From Arthrobacter sp. PGP41 (GTDB lineage Bacteria > Actinomycetota > Actinomycetes > Actinomycetales > Micrococcaceae), in assembly GCF_002953935.1 (NCBI RefSeq), contig NZ_CP026514.1, forward strand, positions 2,170,001 through 2,234,000: DNA of 64,000 bases, written 5' to 3'. The stretch's first letter is position 1, and every line of letters begins with the position of its first letter. The notes under the pieces were generated by a model, which was given only the letters and a program-made list of their open reading frames with translations, was not told the DNA's origin and did not search any database. The translations under genes were made by a program, and so were the position numbers. Positions 53,976-62,843 of this stretch are shown piece after piece.

Positions 53976-56093
53976 TCAGTTCCGTTTCGCCGCGGCGGTC
54001 CTGGCCAGCAGCACTTTCTCGTCAACCGGGGACCGGCCGCTGGCCCGCTGGCTGCGGAAGTAGGCCCGTGCCCCGTCCTGCCGCTCCTTTTCGGCGCCGG
54101 TGGCGATCGCGGCGCGCACATGGTCGCCGCTGTAGCCAAAGGCGTCCACGAGGTCCAGCGCGTGCGGGCGGATCTTCACCAGCAGCCTGTTGATGTATTC
54201 ACCCACAGTCCTGGCCCGCTGCATGGAAAGGCGGCCGTTCATGAGGTACCAGGACAGGTTCTTTTCGATCAGCGACAGGCCGAAGAGGTCACGCAGCCAC
54301 GTCAGCACTGTCTTGGTGCCCGGGTCCTCCACTTCCCGAAGCGCGTCAGTGAAGGCCTCCCATTGCAGCAGTTCGGCGTGCGCCTGGGCGGCATCGATGA
54401 GTTCGTTCTGGTGGCGGTTGAACAGTGCCGCGCCCTTTTCCTGGGAGAGCCGGTTGCTCCCTTTAAGGGCTGCTGCCGCTTCCGCAACCATGGTCTGCAC
54501 CCTGTCCGTGAGGAGGGCACGCTGTCCCTCCTCGTCCCGGAGCGCGATGGCGGCTTTCTGCACCGAGCCGGTGTCCGCCATGAACTGGGCAACCTGCCGC
54601 AGCCCCGTCCGGTGGATGGCAGCACCGGTTGCCTGGCCCACCACGTAGCGGGCCAGCACTCCAAAGTCCACGTTCCGGAACTCCTTGGCGTAGTCAGCCA
54701 GGAGGCGCTTGGCCACCAACTGCAGCAGCACGGTGTTGTCGCCCTCGAACGTGGCGTACACGTCCAGGTCGGCCCGCAGCGACGCAAAGCGGTTCTCGAT
54801 CAGGAAACCGGCACCGCCGCACGCTTCGCGGCACTCCTGCAGCGTGTCCAGGGCATGCCACGTGCTTAGGGCCTTTAGCGCGGCGGCGAGCGTTTCCAGG
54901 TCCTGGCGGTCCGCGTCGGTGTCGTGGGCGCCGGAAAAGACGTCGTCGAACTTCGCCAGGAGCTGCTCATGGGCGAACCCCGCTGCGTAGGTAGTGGCGA
55001 GCCGGGTGAACAGCCGGCGCTGGTGGCGCTGGTAGTCAAGCAGGACTTCCTCGTCCGTATGGGAGGAGGCGTTGAACTGGCGGCGCTCGGTTGCGTACCG
55101 GATGGCCGCCGTCAGGGCCACCCTGGACGCAGCCACGGCGGCGCCGTCCAGCGACACCCGGCCCTGGACAAGGGTTCCCAGCATGGTGAAGAACCGCCGG
55201 CCCGGGCTGGCGATGGGGGAGGTGTATGTGCCGTCCGGGGCTACGTCGCCGTAGCGGTTCAGGAGGTTCATCCGGGGGATCCGGACGTTGCTGAAGTGCA
55301 GCCGCCCGTTGTCGATGCCGTTGAGTCCGCCCTTGATGCCGTCGTCCTCGCCGCCGATGCCGGGCAGGAACTCCTTGGTTTCCGGGTCCCGCAGGTCCAC
55401 GTAGAAGGCATGTACGCCGTGGTTGACGCCGCGGGTGACAAGCTGGGCGAACACCACGGCGCCCAGTCCGTCGTTGGCCGCGTTCCCGATGTAGTCCTTC
55501 CAGGCGGCGCGGAACGGCGTGTGCACCTCGAATTCTTCAGTGGACGGATCGTACGTGGCCGTGGTCGCGATGCTGGCCACGTCGGAGCCGTGTCCCGTCT
55601 CGGTCATGGCGAAGCAGCCCGGGATATCCAGGTTCATGATGCCGGGAAGCCATTTCGCATGGTGTTCGGCGGTGCCCAGGTGCATGACGGCGGAGCCGAA
55701 CAGGCCCCACTGCACGCCGGCCTTGATCTGCAGCGAGGGATCGGCCACCACAAGTTCCTCGAAGCCGGCGATGTTTCCGCCGTGGTCGTCGGCGCCGCCC
55801 AAGGCTGCCGGGAAGGCGCGGTGCACCGCCCCATTGTCCACAAGGTACCTCAGCTGTCCGAACACCCTGGTCCGGTGCTCGGTGTGGGTCAGGCCTTCAA
55901 TCTTGTGAAGCTCGGGGCGTGCGGCAAGGTCCCGGGCCTGGAGCCGGACGGCCGCCCACTTGCCGAGCAGCTGCCTGCCCAGCGTTTCGACGTCGACGGC
56001 GGGCTGGGGCCGGGCGGCGGTGCCGGGGACCGCTTTTTGCGGTGCTTCCGGGCGCTTCCCCTTGCCGGCGGGACGGTCCACTACTTCAGTCAT
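53976..56093 (-). CDS. Acyl-CoA oxidase / dehydrogenase-like enzyme
   Basis: A 705-residue enzyme of the acyl-CoA oxidase class (about 100 residues longer than FadE-type dehydrogenases). It includes GCFAMTETGHGSDVASI, ATERRQFN, the CGGAGF region and the catalytic Glu in TFEGDNTVLL. It should catalyse the first step of fatty acid beta-oxidation, with FAD. It is 54 bases downstream of the tetR stop on the same strand and divergent from fadA, so the TetR operator probably controls the whole locus. Confidence 0.9.
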   Translation of the reverse strand: MTEVVDRPAGKGKRPEAPQKAVPGTAARPQPAVDVETLGRQLLGKWAAVRLQARDLAARPELHKIEGLTHTEHRTRVFGQLRYLVDNGAVHRAFPAALGGADDHGGNIAGFEELVVADPSLQIKAGVQWGLFGSAVMHLGTAEHHAKWLPGIMNLDIPGCFAMTETGHGSDVASIATTATYDPSTEEFEVHTPFRAAWKDYIGNAANDGLGAVVFAQLVTRGVNHGVHAFYVDLRDPETKEFLPGIGGEDDGIKGGLNGIDNGRLHFSNVRIPRMNLLNRYGDVAPDGTYTSPIASPGRRFFTMLGTLVQGRVSLDGAAVAASRVALTAAIRYATERRQFNASSHTDEEVLLDYQRHQRRLFTRLATTYAAGFAHEQLLAKFDDVFSGAHDTDADRQDLETLAAALKALSTWHALDTLQECREACGGAGFLIENRFASLRADLDVYATFEGDNTVLLQLVAKRLLADYAKEFRNVDFGVLARYVVGQATGAAIHRTGLRQVAQFMADTGSVQKAAIALRDEEGQRALLTDRVQTMVAEAAAALKGSNRLSQEKGAALFNRHQNELIDAAQAHAELLQWEAFTDALREVEDPGTKTVLTWLRDLFGLSLIEKNLSWYLMNGRLSMQRARTVGEYINRLLVKIRPHALDLVDAFGYSGDHVRAAIATGAEKERQDGARAYFRSQRASGRSPVDEKVLLARTAAAKRN

Positions 56094-56147
56094 GTCGATG
56101 TCCTTCGTTGGTGCTGACAGTGTTTGGTGGTTTGCATTGGAGTTAGG

Positions 56148-56834
56148 TCATTCCCGCGCGGCCGGGGTGAGCTCGGGAGCTATGCCGACGCAGAGCCAGG
56201 CCGTGATCTGGCGTGCCATTGCTTCCTGGTCAGGTTTGGCGGGGGAGTCCGGCGTGCTGAGCCATTGCTCGCCGGCATTCCGTACCAGTCCAATCGCGGC
56301 CTTCGGCCAGTAGCCGATCACGGCGTGCTTGCCGTCCCCCAGGTGGGACCTCATGGGCGTGGCGATCATCTCCGCGATGGCATCGAAGAAGTGCCCCAGC
56401 GCCCCGGAGACAGCTCCCGATGAACCCTCCGGGTCGCCGCTGCCATGCCGGGTGACAAACGTATAGACGTTGGGGCTGGTCTCCGCCATTTGCAGATAGG
56501 CCGAGACCATGGCCAGGAGCCCTTCGCGGGGGGTATGGGCGCTCTGCGCGGCTTCCTTGATCCTGCGCTGCATCTGGCTTAAGACCACTTCACCCACTGC
56601 CTGCTGGAGCCCGGCCTTATCGCCAAAGTAGCGGTAGAACACGGACTTTGAGGTTCCTGCAGCAGCGGCAATCTCCTCCATGGAGGCGTCACTTCCCAGC
56701 AGGTGCACCGCCCGCCGTGCCGATTTGATCAGCTCCCTCCGGCGCTCCTCCCGGTGGCTCTGCCAGCGCGAGGAGCGCCCGTCGGGGCTGCCTGGCGCAG
56801 GGGCCCCCTGGGAGTCCGCTTGGGTGATGTTCAC
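56148..56834 (-). CDS. TetR-family regulator of the lipid locus
   Basis: A 228-residue TetR-family protein. An N-terminal tail (~1-40) is followed by the HTH domain, with ASMEEIAAAAGTSKSVFYRYFGDKAGL shown in part, and a C-terminal ligand-binding domain. The frame is open to 56966; GTG at 56834 is the likely start, and it directly abuts a 33-bp palindrome. It probably represses itself and the divergent fadA operon and responds to an acyl-CoA or related ligand (inference). Confidence 0.9.
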   Translation of the reverse strand: MNITQADSQGAPAPGSPDGRSSRWQSHREERRRELIKSARRAVHLLGSDASMEEIAAAAGTSKSVFYRYFGDKAGLQQAVGEVVLSQMQRRIKEAAQSAHTPREGLLAMVSAYLQMAETSPNVYTFVTRHGSGDPEGSSGAVSGALGHFFDAIAEMIATPMRSHLGDGKHAVIGYWPKAAIGLVRNAGEQWLSTPDSPAKPDQEAMARQITAWLCVGIAPELTPAARE

Positions 56835-56866
56835 GATACCCAGCGTATCAGGTACGCTGGGTATCG
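56834..56866. promoter_or_regulatory. TetR operator between tetR and fadA
   Basis: The arms cgatacccagcgta (56834-56847) and tacgctgggtatcg (56853-56866) pair perfectly around a 5-base centre. The site touches the tetR start codon and lies 29 bases before fadA, the usual place for an autoregulated divergent TetR site. Confidence 0.8.
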
Positions 56867-56895
56867 GTAACCGAATGTGACCCGAGGAGACACCC

Positions 56896-58257
56896 ATGTC
56901 CATTGACGGACAGTCCAGCACCGGACTCGAAGAACCAGGCAACCGCAACGCAGGCACCCCTGCCACGCGCCGGGCCGTGATCGTCGGCGGGAACCGGATC
57001 CCGTTTGCCCGCGCGGGCGGATCCTACGCAAAATCCTCCAATCTGGACATGCTGACCGCAGCCTTGGACGGCCTCATCGCCCGCTTCGGCCTGCAGGACG
57101 AGCGCATCGGCGAAGTGGCCGCGGGCGCCGTCCTCAAGCACTCCCGGGACTTCAACCTCACCCGCGAAGCCGTCCTGGGTTCCGCCCTCTCCGCCGAGAC
57201 CCCTGCCTATGACCTGCAGCAGGCGTGCGCCACCGGCTTGGAGGCCGTGGTGGGCCTGGCCAACAAGATCAAGCTGGGCCAGATCGATTCCGCCATCGCC
57301 GGCGGGGTTGATTCGGCGTCCGATGCTCCGATCGTGGTCAGCGAGGGCCTCCGCGAGGTGATCCTGGACCTGAACCGGGCCAAGACCCTTACGCAGCGCC
57401 TGCAGGTACTCGGGCGGCTGCGGCCGAAGGATCTCGCCCCGCTGGCCCCCGGCACTGCCGAGCCCCGGACCGGACTTTCGATGGGCGAGCACCAGGCCCT
57501 GACCACGGCGCAGTGGAAGATCGCCCGCGAGTCCCAGGACGAACTGGCCTACAACAGCCACAGGAACCTCGCCGCCGCCTACGAGTCAGGGTTCTTCGAT
57601 GACCTTGTCACGCCCTACCGGGGACTGGTGCGGGACGGCAACCTCCGTGCAGACACCTCGCTCGAAAAGCTCTCTACCCTGAAGCCGGTCTTCGGCAGGA
57701 ACCTCGGTGCTGCGGCCACCATGACTGCCGGCAACTCCACCCCCCTCACCGACGGGGCGTCCACGGTCCTGCTGGCTTCCGAGGCCTGGGCAGATGCCCG
57801 CGACCTGCCCAAGCTCGCTGCCGTGGTGGATGCGGAAGCCGCGGCCGTGGACTTTGTCCATGGCAAGGACGGCCTGCTGATGGCCCCCGTGTTCGCCGTG
57901 CCCCGGCTGCTGGCCCGCCAGGGCCTCACGCTGGAAGACATTGACTACTTCGAGATCCATGAGGCGTTCGCAGCCACGGTCCTCAGCACCCTGGCCGCCT
58001 GGGAGGACGAAGACTTCGGCCGCACACGCCTTGGCTTGCAGGGCGCCTTCGGCAGCATTGACCGGTCGCGCCTGAACGTGAACGGGTCGTCGCTGGCCGC
58101 CGGCCATCCCTTCGCCGCCACCGGCGGCCGGATTGTGGCTTCATTGGCCAAGCAGCTGCACGCCACGGGCAGCACCGCCGGCCGGCCCGCGCGCGGACTG
58201 GTCTCTGTCTGCGCGGCCGGCGGCATGGGCGTCGTCGCTGTCCTCGAATCACTGTAG
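56896..58257 (+). CDS. Acetyl-CoA C-acyltransferase (FadA2/FadI-like thiolase)
   Basis: A 453-residue thiolase for the last step of beta-oxidation. The catalytic residues are complete: Cys in QQACATGLEAV, His in EIHEAFAAT (HEAFA is typical of the FadI-like type), GHPFAATGGR and Cys in CAAGGMG. gaggag lies before the ATG. It heads fadA-fabG4-htdX, which resembles M. tuberculosis Rv0243, Rv0242c and Rv0241c (fadA2, fabG4, htdX) in content. TetR control is likely. Confidence 0.93.
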   Translation: MSIDGQSSTGLEEPGNRNAGTPATRRAVIVGGNRIPFARAGGSYAKSSNLDMLTAALDGLIARFGLQDERIGEVAAGAVLKHSRDFNLTREAVLGSALSAETPAYDLQQACATGLEAVVGLANKIKLGQIDSAIAGGVDSASDAPIVVSEGLREVILDLNRAKTLTQRLQVLGRLRPKDLAPLAPGTAEPRTGLSMGEHQALTTAQWKIARESQDELAYNSHRNLAAAYESGFFDDLVTPYRGLVRDGNLRADTSLEKLSTLKPVFGRNLGAAATMTAGNSTPLTDGASTVLLASEAWADARDLPKLAAVVDAEAAAVDFVHGKDGLLMAPVFAVPRLLARQGLTLEDIDYFEIHEAFAATVLSTLAAWEDEDFGRTRLGLQGAFGSIDRSRLNVNGSSLAAGHPFAATGGRIVASLAKQLHATGSTAGRPARGLVSVCAAGGMGVVAVLESL

Positions 58258-58266
58258 GGGGATCAG

Positions 58267-59607
58267 GTGACCGACAAATACGCACAACTGGTAAACCAGG
58301 GCCTGGGCAGGAATGTGGCCAGGAAGCTGGGCCTGCCCCAGCCCGCTGTCCTTCGCCGTTACGAGCCCGGGCAGCCCTTGATCAGCGGCCCCATCCTGGT
58401 CCAGGGAAGCACGGACGGTGCAGATGCCCTCTCCGCGGAACTGCTTTCCTGGGACCTTGATGTCAGGCGGCACGCCGTACCGCGCGAAAAACTGGGTGCC
58501 ATCATCCTGGTGTTGGATGAAGTGGCACACCCCGACGACCTCGAAAAGCCGATTCTCCCGGCAGCGGCTTCGCTGCGGGACCTTGCCCCCGGGGGACGCG
58601 TTGTCACCGTCTCCCGGCCGGCGTCGGAGGCCGGTTCGCCTGCAGTTGCCGCTGCCAGGCAGGGGGTTGACGGGTTCCTCCGGTCGCTGGCCAAGGAACT
58701 TCGGGCCGGTGCCACGGGCAACGGCATCATCCTGCGCGACGGGGTCCAGGCAACCAGCCCCAGCGCCCTGGCAGCCCTCCAGTTCTTCCTCTCCGGACGT
58801 TCGGCATTCGTGGACGGGCAGTTCGTGACGGTGTCCAGCACGTCGGGAAAGCTCGCCGGGGACCCGGAAAAACCGCTGGCCGGCAAGGTCGCGGTGGTGA
58901 CCGGAGCGGCACGCGGCATCGGGGCTGCCATCGCCCGCACCCTGCACCGCGACGGTGCAACGCTCGTCCTCGTGGATGTCCCCGCGGCCGGCGACCAGCT
59001 GGCGGCAGTTGCGAACGAGGTCAGGGGGACGGCGCTCCAGCTGGACATCAGCAGGGAGAATGCCGGACAAAGGATTGTTGAGCACGCCGCGCAGCGTCAC
59101 GGACGCCTGGACATCATGGTCCACAACGCCGGCATCACCCGGGACAAACTGCTGGCCAACATGGACCAGCCCCGCTGGCACTCGGTCATCAGCATCAACA
59201 TTGCCTCGCAGCTCCGGATCAACGAGGCGCTTTTCTCCTCAGGTCACTTCCGGGAATCCCCGCGCATCGTGTCGGTTGCCTCAACCAGCGGCATCGCCGG
59301 CAACCGGGGGCAAACCAACTATGCGGCATCCAAGGCCGGTGTCATGGGAATGGTCAGGGCCACCGCTCCGCACTTGGCCGCGCTCGGCGGCAGCATCAAC
59401 GCTGTGGCCCCGGGGTTCATAGAAACCGAGATGACCGCCCGAATCCCGTTCGCCCTCCGCGAGATCGGCCGGCGGCTGAACTCGCTGCAGCAGGGCGGCC
59501 TGCCATCGGACGTTGCCGAAGCCGTGTCCTTCCTTGCCAGTGACGCAGCGGCCGGCATCAACGGCGAGGTGCTGCGGGTCTGCGGACAGAACATGGTGGG
59601 GGCATGA
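58267..59607 (+). CDS. FabG4-like 3-oxoacyl reductase (high-molecular-weight FabG)
   Basis: A 446-residue reductase of the long FabG type. Residues ~1-205 form a degenerate flavodoxin-like first domain, and ~210-446 an active SDR domain with VVTGAARGIG, HNAGITRDK, SVASTSGIAG and YAASKAG. Homologous to M. tuberculosis FabG4 (Rv0242c), which uses 3-oxoacyl-CoA/ACP substrates. It is 9 bases after the thiolase and overlaps the next gene by 4. Confidence 0.92.
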   Translation: MTDKYAQLVNQGLGRNVARKLGLPQPAVLRRYEPGQPLISGPILVQGSTDGADALSAELLSWDLDVRRHAVPREKLGAIILVLDEVAHPDDLEKPILPAAASLRDLAPGGRVVTVSRPASEAGSPAVAAARQGVDGFLRSLAKELRAGATGNGIILRDGVQATSPSALAALQFFLSGRSAFVDGQFVTVSSTSGKLAGDPEKPLAGKVAVVTGAARGIGAAIARTLHRDGATLVLVDVPAAGDQLAAVANEVRGTALQLDISRENAGQRIVEHAAQRHGRLDIMVHNAGITRDKLLANMDQPRWHSVISINIASQLRINEALFSSGHFRESPRIVSVASTSGIAGNRGQTNYAASKAGVMGMVRATAPHLAALGGSINAVAPGFIETEMTARIPFALREIGRRLNSLQQGGLPSDVAEAVSFLASDAAAGINGEVLRVCGQNMVGA

Positions 59608-60515
59608 TGCCCGCCCAGCCGGTCATCCTGGGGGAGATGCCCTCGCTGTCCAAGCTCTACGTCAACGCCGCCGCCCAGGCCGCGCGCCGCAGGCTGCTGG
59701 GCACCCACGACGGATCCGTCCTGCCAACCGAAAGCCATGAAGTACGGGGGGTCAGCGTGGACGTTGCCACGCTGACCGCGTACCAGCACCTGATCGGTGA
59801 GACCGCCAGCGACGTGCTGCCTGCCGGGTTCATCCACGCACTCGCCTTTCCGCTGGCCATGAGCGTGCTGAACAGGGATGACTTCCCGTTGCCCCTGCTC
59901 GGCATGATCCACCTTCGCAACAGCGTGCAGCAGCGCTCCCCGATACTTTTCTCCGACAGCCTGGACGTCTCCGCGAGGGTTGAAAACCTTCGCGGGCACC
60001 GTACAGGGACGCAGGTGGACGTCGTGGCGGACGTGCGGTTGGCAGGGGCCCGTGAGGCCTCCTGGCTGGGGGTATCCACGTACCTGGCCAAGGGGGTCTT
60101 CCTCCCCGGAATCGACAAACCGTCGCCGGCCTCCGCCCGGGCGGAATTCAAGGCGCCCAACCCAACGGCACTTTGGCAGCTTGGTGTTGACACCGGCCGT
60201 GCTTATGCGGCGGTATCGGGTGACTTCAATCCCATTCACCTGAGCGTGCTTTCCGCCAAGGCTTTGGGGATGCGGCGGTCCATTGCCCACGGCATGTACC
60301 TGGCGGCCAGGGCGCTCGCCGACGTCGGCCCGTCCCGTGGTGATTCCTTCACCTGGGATGTGGATTTCGACTCCCCGGTGTTCCTTCCCGGCCTGGTTGC
60401 CTTGGAGATCAATACCGGAGAAGGTGGTGCCGGCGCGCGGACGCGCTCCGACTTCGTGGCATGGAATCCCAGGTCGGGCCGCCGCCACTTCAGCGGCTCG
60501 GTCAGCGCCCTCTAG
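59604..60515 (+). CDS. MaoC-type enoyl-CoA hydratase/dehydratase (HtdX-like)
   Basis: A 303-residue protein with a double hot-dog arrangement. The C-terminal half holds the hydratase-2 motif with Asp and His in VSGDFNPIHLSVLSAKALG. It probably dehydrates 3-hydroxyacyl-CoA or hydrates enoyl-CoA, pairing with the FabG4-like reductase as in Rv0241c/Rv0242c. Two ATGs lie at 59604 and 59607. Its end overlaps the FUSC gene by 4 bases. Confidence 0.9.
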   Translation: MMPAQPVILGEMPSLSKLYVNAAAQAARRRLLGTHDGSVLPTESHEVRGVSVDVATLTAYQHLIGETASDVLPAGFIHALAFPLAMSVLNRDDFPLPLLGMIHLRNSVQQRSPILFSDSLDVSARVENLRGHRTGTQVDVVADVRLAGAREASWLGVSTYLAKGVFLPGIDKPSPASARAEFKAPNPTALWQLGVDTGRAYAAVSGDFNPIHLSVLSAKALGMRRSIAHGMYLAARALADVGPSRGDSFTWDVDFDSPVFLPGLVALEINTGEGGAGARTRSDFVAWNPRSGRRHFSGSVSAL

Positions 60516-61639
60516 CCGGATGTCCGGACAGACCGCAGGATGCGGTGGAGGCTCAGCAGGACCGATTCGGACGCGGGGACCATTGCCTGCTCCGCCTGCC
60601 TTCCGGCGGTGGCAGCCATACAGGTTTCCACCGCCTCCCTTGCCGCTTCGAAATGCCCGTCCTGGGCCGACGTGTCGTCCTCGCTGAACGAGCGGAGAAG
60701 GTTGCCGGTTGCTGACAACGCATCAGCCAGCGGACCGGTGTCCTGCAGGGGAACGCTGTACGGTGCCTTGCTCTCCCAAATCACGTCCGAAAGCACATCA
60801 GTGATGTCCTGGATGTGGAAGGTCACCCTCTCCAGTTCGCGCAGGTTACGGTAATCAAGATCGACGTCGCGGGGGTGCAGTTTCCGCCTGGGATTGGCCC
60901 GCCGGCTTGCGTCAGCCTCCTTGACCAGGTGCCGGACCGAGCGGGCCGCAGCGGCCAGTTCGTCTGAACGGCTTGACCAGTCCTCGTGTTTGGGCGGCCA
61001 CTCTTCCTTTAGGGCCGCCCCCATGTCGGTGAGTTGGCGGCCGAGGGCAAGGCGGAGCTCGTCCAGGCTGGCCGCGGCGGCATTCAGGTGCAGGGGTGGA
61101 AATATCAGGAAGTTGACGCCGATCCCAACGGCAACTCCAAAACCCATCTGCAGGAGGTAACCGAACGAAAAGTCGTCCGGATTACTGCCGCCCACGAGCA
61201 GAACCAGCAGCGCCGCCGTCGGAATCCAGTCACTGCCAGAGCCGATCCCCGGCAGGCCGCCAAGCAGTACGCCGATTCCCATAATGAGCGCGACGGCGAG
61301 CGGCGACGGATCCGTGACGGTAACCAACACGTACGCCAGGCCGATGCCCACTGCGAGTCCGGCAAGGGCCTCGAGGCCCTGCCGTACTGAGCCGGCAACA
61401 TTGTGGTACATCGCCACCAGCGCACCCAGGGGGGCGTAGTAGGGATAGTTCGCAGCAGCTCCGGGCAGATGCGGGGCGATGGCAAAAGCCAGGCCGGCCG
61501 CAAAAGCCGCCTTGGCCGCCAGTTGCAGCCGCTGCGCGGCAAAGGCCGACGACAGGCCGGACGCCGCGTGTTTGAGGAAAAGGGTCCCCTTGGCCCACCT
61601 AGTGTCCGGGCGTGCTTGAGACTGGCGCATTCGTACCAC
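60512..61639 (-). CDS. FUSC-family membrane protein (aromatic acid exporter-like)
   Basis: A 375-residue protein. About six membrane segments in the N-terminal half (~40-190) include the NYPYYAPLGALVAMYHNVAGSVRQGLEALAGL region, shown in part. A helical cytoplasmic C-terminal domain follows. FUSC/ArAE proteins often act in efflux of aromatic or other weak acids; the substrate here is unknown. An alternative start is ATG at 61630. It converges on the htdX-like gene with a 4-base overlap. Confidence 0.85.
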   Translation of the reverse strand: MVRMRQSQARPDTRWAKGTLFLKHAASGLSSAFAAQRLQLAAKAAFAAGLAFAIAPHLPGAAANYPYYAPLGALVAMYHNVAGSVRQGLEALAGLAVGIGLAYVLVTVTDPSPLAVALIMGIGVLLGGLPGIGSGSDWIPTAALLVLLVGGSNPDDFSFGYLLQMGFGVAVGIGVNFLIFPPLHLNAAAASLDELRLALGRQLTDMGAALKEEWPPKHEDWSSRSDELAAAARSVRHLVKEADASRRANPRRKLHPRDVDLDYRNLRELERVTFHIQDITDVLSDVIWESKAPYSVPLQDTGPLADALSATGNLLRSFSEDDTSAQDGHFEAAREAVETCMAATAGRQAEQAMVPASESVLLSLHRILRSVRTSG

Positions 61640-61708
61640 CCTACGGCGCCCGTGCGGCTGCCTACAAAGGTGCTGGTCAGGGAGGCACAGTGTTCCCGGG
61701 GTGTGGGT

Positions 61709-62818
61709 TCAGGACAGTTCTGCCGCTGAACGGCGCACCTCTGCCGCCAGCCGGTGGGCACGGCCCGGCGTTCTTCCATCCTCCCGTCGCCGCGGAATGT
61801 AGCCGAAGCCCAAGCCGTAGGCCGGATCCGCAAAACCCAGCGCCGCGTTGGCGCCCTCATGCCCGAACGCGCGATGGCTGCCGAAGTTTCGCGTCGGGTG
61901 CGGCTTCATGAACACGATGGCGAACGCGTTGTCCAGGCCGGAGGAACGGTCAAGGCCCCACACCTGTTCCTGCGACATCTGCTCAATGGTGGCGGCTTCC
62001 AGGAACGGGTTGCCGTCCTGGATTCCGGTGGTGGCTGCCGCGTAGAGGCGCGCCAGGCCCGCGGCTGTTCCCACGCCGCCGGCCGCGGACATCCCCGCCG
62101 CCCGGACGATGCGGATGTTGGGGAGCTCCATGATGGTGCTGACCGGGGCGTTGCTGTTCAGGCCCTCGAGGCTGAGCGGATCGAGCCAGGGCTCCGCCGG
62201 CCCGGGCTCATAGAGGACGTCGCGATAACGGGACTCCTGTTCCACAGGGAGTCCAAGGAAAAAGTCGATACCGTACGGGCTCCTGATCCGACCTTCATAG
62301 AGCTCTTGCAGGGTTTCCCCTGCTGTACGCCGGCACAGCTCTTCCATGATGATCCCGATGGTGAGTGCGTGGTAACCGAACTGCCGGCCAGGCTGCCAGG
62401 TTGGAGGAGCCCCCGCGAGCCGGGCCGCGGCTCCAGGGGTGGTGAACTCGTCCAGTCCGAAGCCGCCTTCGATGCCCATGAGCCCGGCCTGGTGCGACAA
62501 GGCCTCCCGCACCAGGAGGCGGTCTTTGCCATGCGCGCCGAATTCCGGCCAGTAATGCGCTACGGTCTGGTCGAGGTCGAGCAGACCGTCCTGGACCAGT
62601 AGCGCAATGACCATGGCAGCCACTCCCTTCGAACAGGAGTACGCCCCCGTCAAGGTGCCGGGCGCCATGTCCGGCCCGCCCGTCAGGTCCACGACCGGGA
62701 CCCCGTCCTTGTAAGCGGCCAGCTGTGCACTGTACTGCGGATCCTCGCGCAGTAGAGAATCGAACAGGTCCAGGACGTTGTTGAAACCGGGCGCTACGAA
62801 GCCGTGAGGTGTCTGCAT
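61709..62818 (-). CDS. Serine beta-lactamase-fold hydrolase (EstB-like)
   Basis: A 369-residue hydrolase of the class C beta-lactamase/esterase family. The S-x-x-K motif is SCSKG (in GAYSCSKGVAAM), with a likely Tyr motif in GYHAL and the C-terminal HEGANAALGFADP. No signal peptide is evident, so a cytosolic esterase is more likely than an exported beta-lactamase. The frame opens to 62956; ATG at 62818 matches the family start. Confidence 0.88.
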   Translation of the reverse strand: MQTPHGFVAPGFNNVLDLFDSLLREDPQYSAQLAAYKDGVPVVDLTGGPDMAPGTLTGAYSCSKGVAAMVIALLVQDGLLDLDQTVAHYWPEFGAHGKDRLLVREALSHQAGLMGIEGGFGLDEFTTPGAAARLAGAPPTWQPGRQFGYHALTIGIIMEELCRRTAGETLQELYEGRIRSPYGIDFFLGLPVEQESRYRDVLYEPGPAEPWLDPLSLEGLNSNAPVSTIMELPNIRIVRAAGMSAAGGVGTAAGLARLYAAATTGIQDGNPFLEAATIEQMSQEQVWGLDRSSGLDNAFAIVFMKPHPTRNFGSHRAFGHEGANAALGFADPAYGLGFGYIPRRREDGRTPGRAHRLAAEVRRSAAELS

Positions 62819-62843
62819 GGCAACCAGCGTATCCAGAAAGCGC

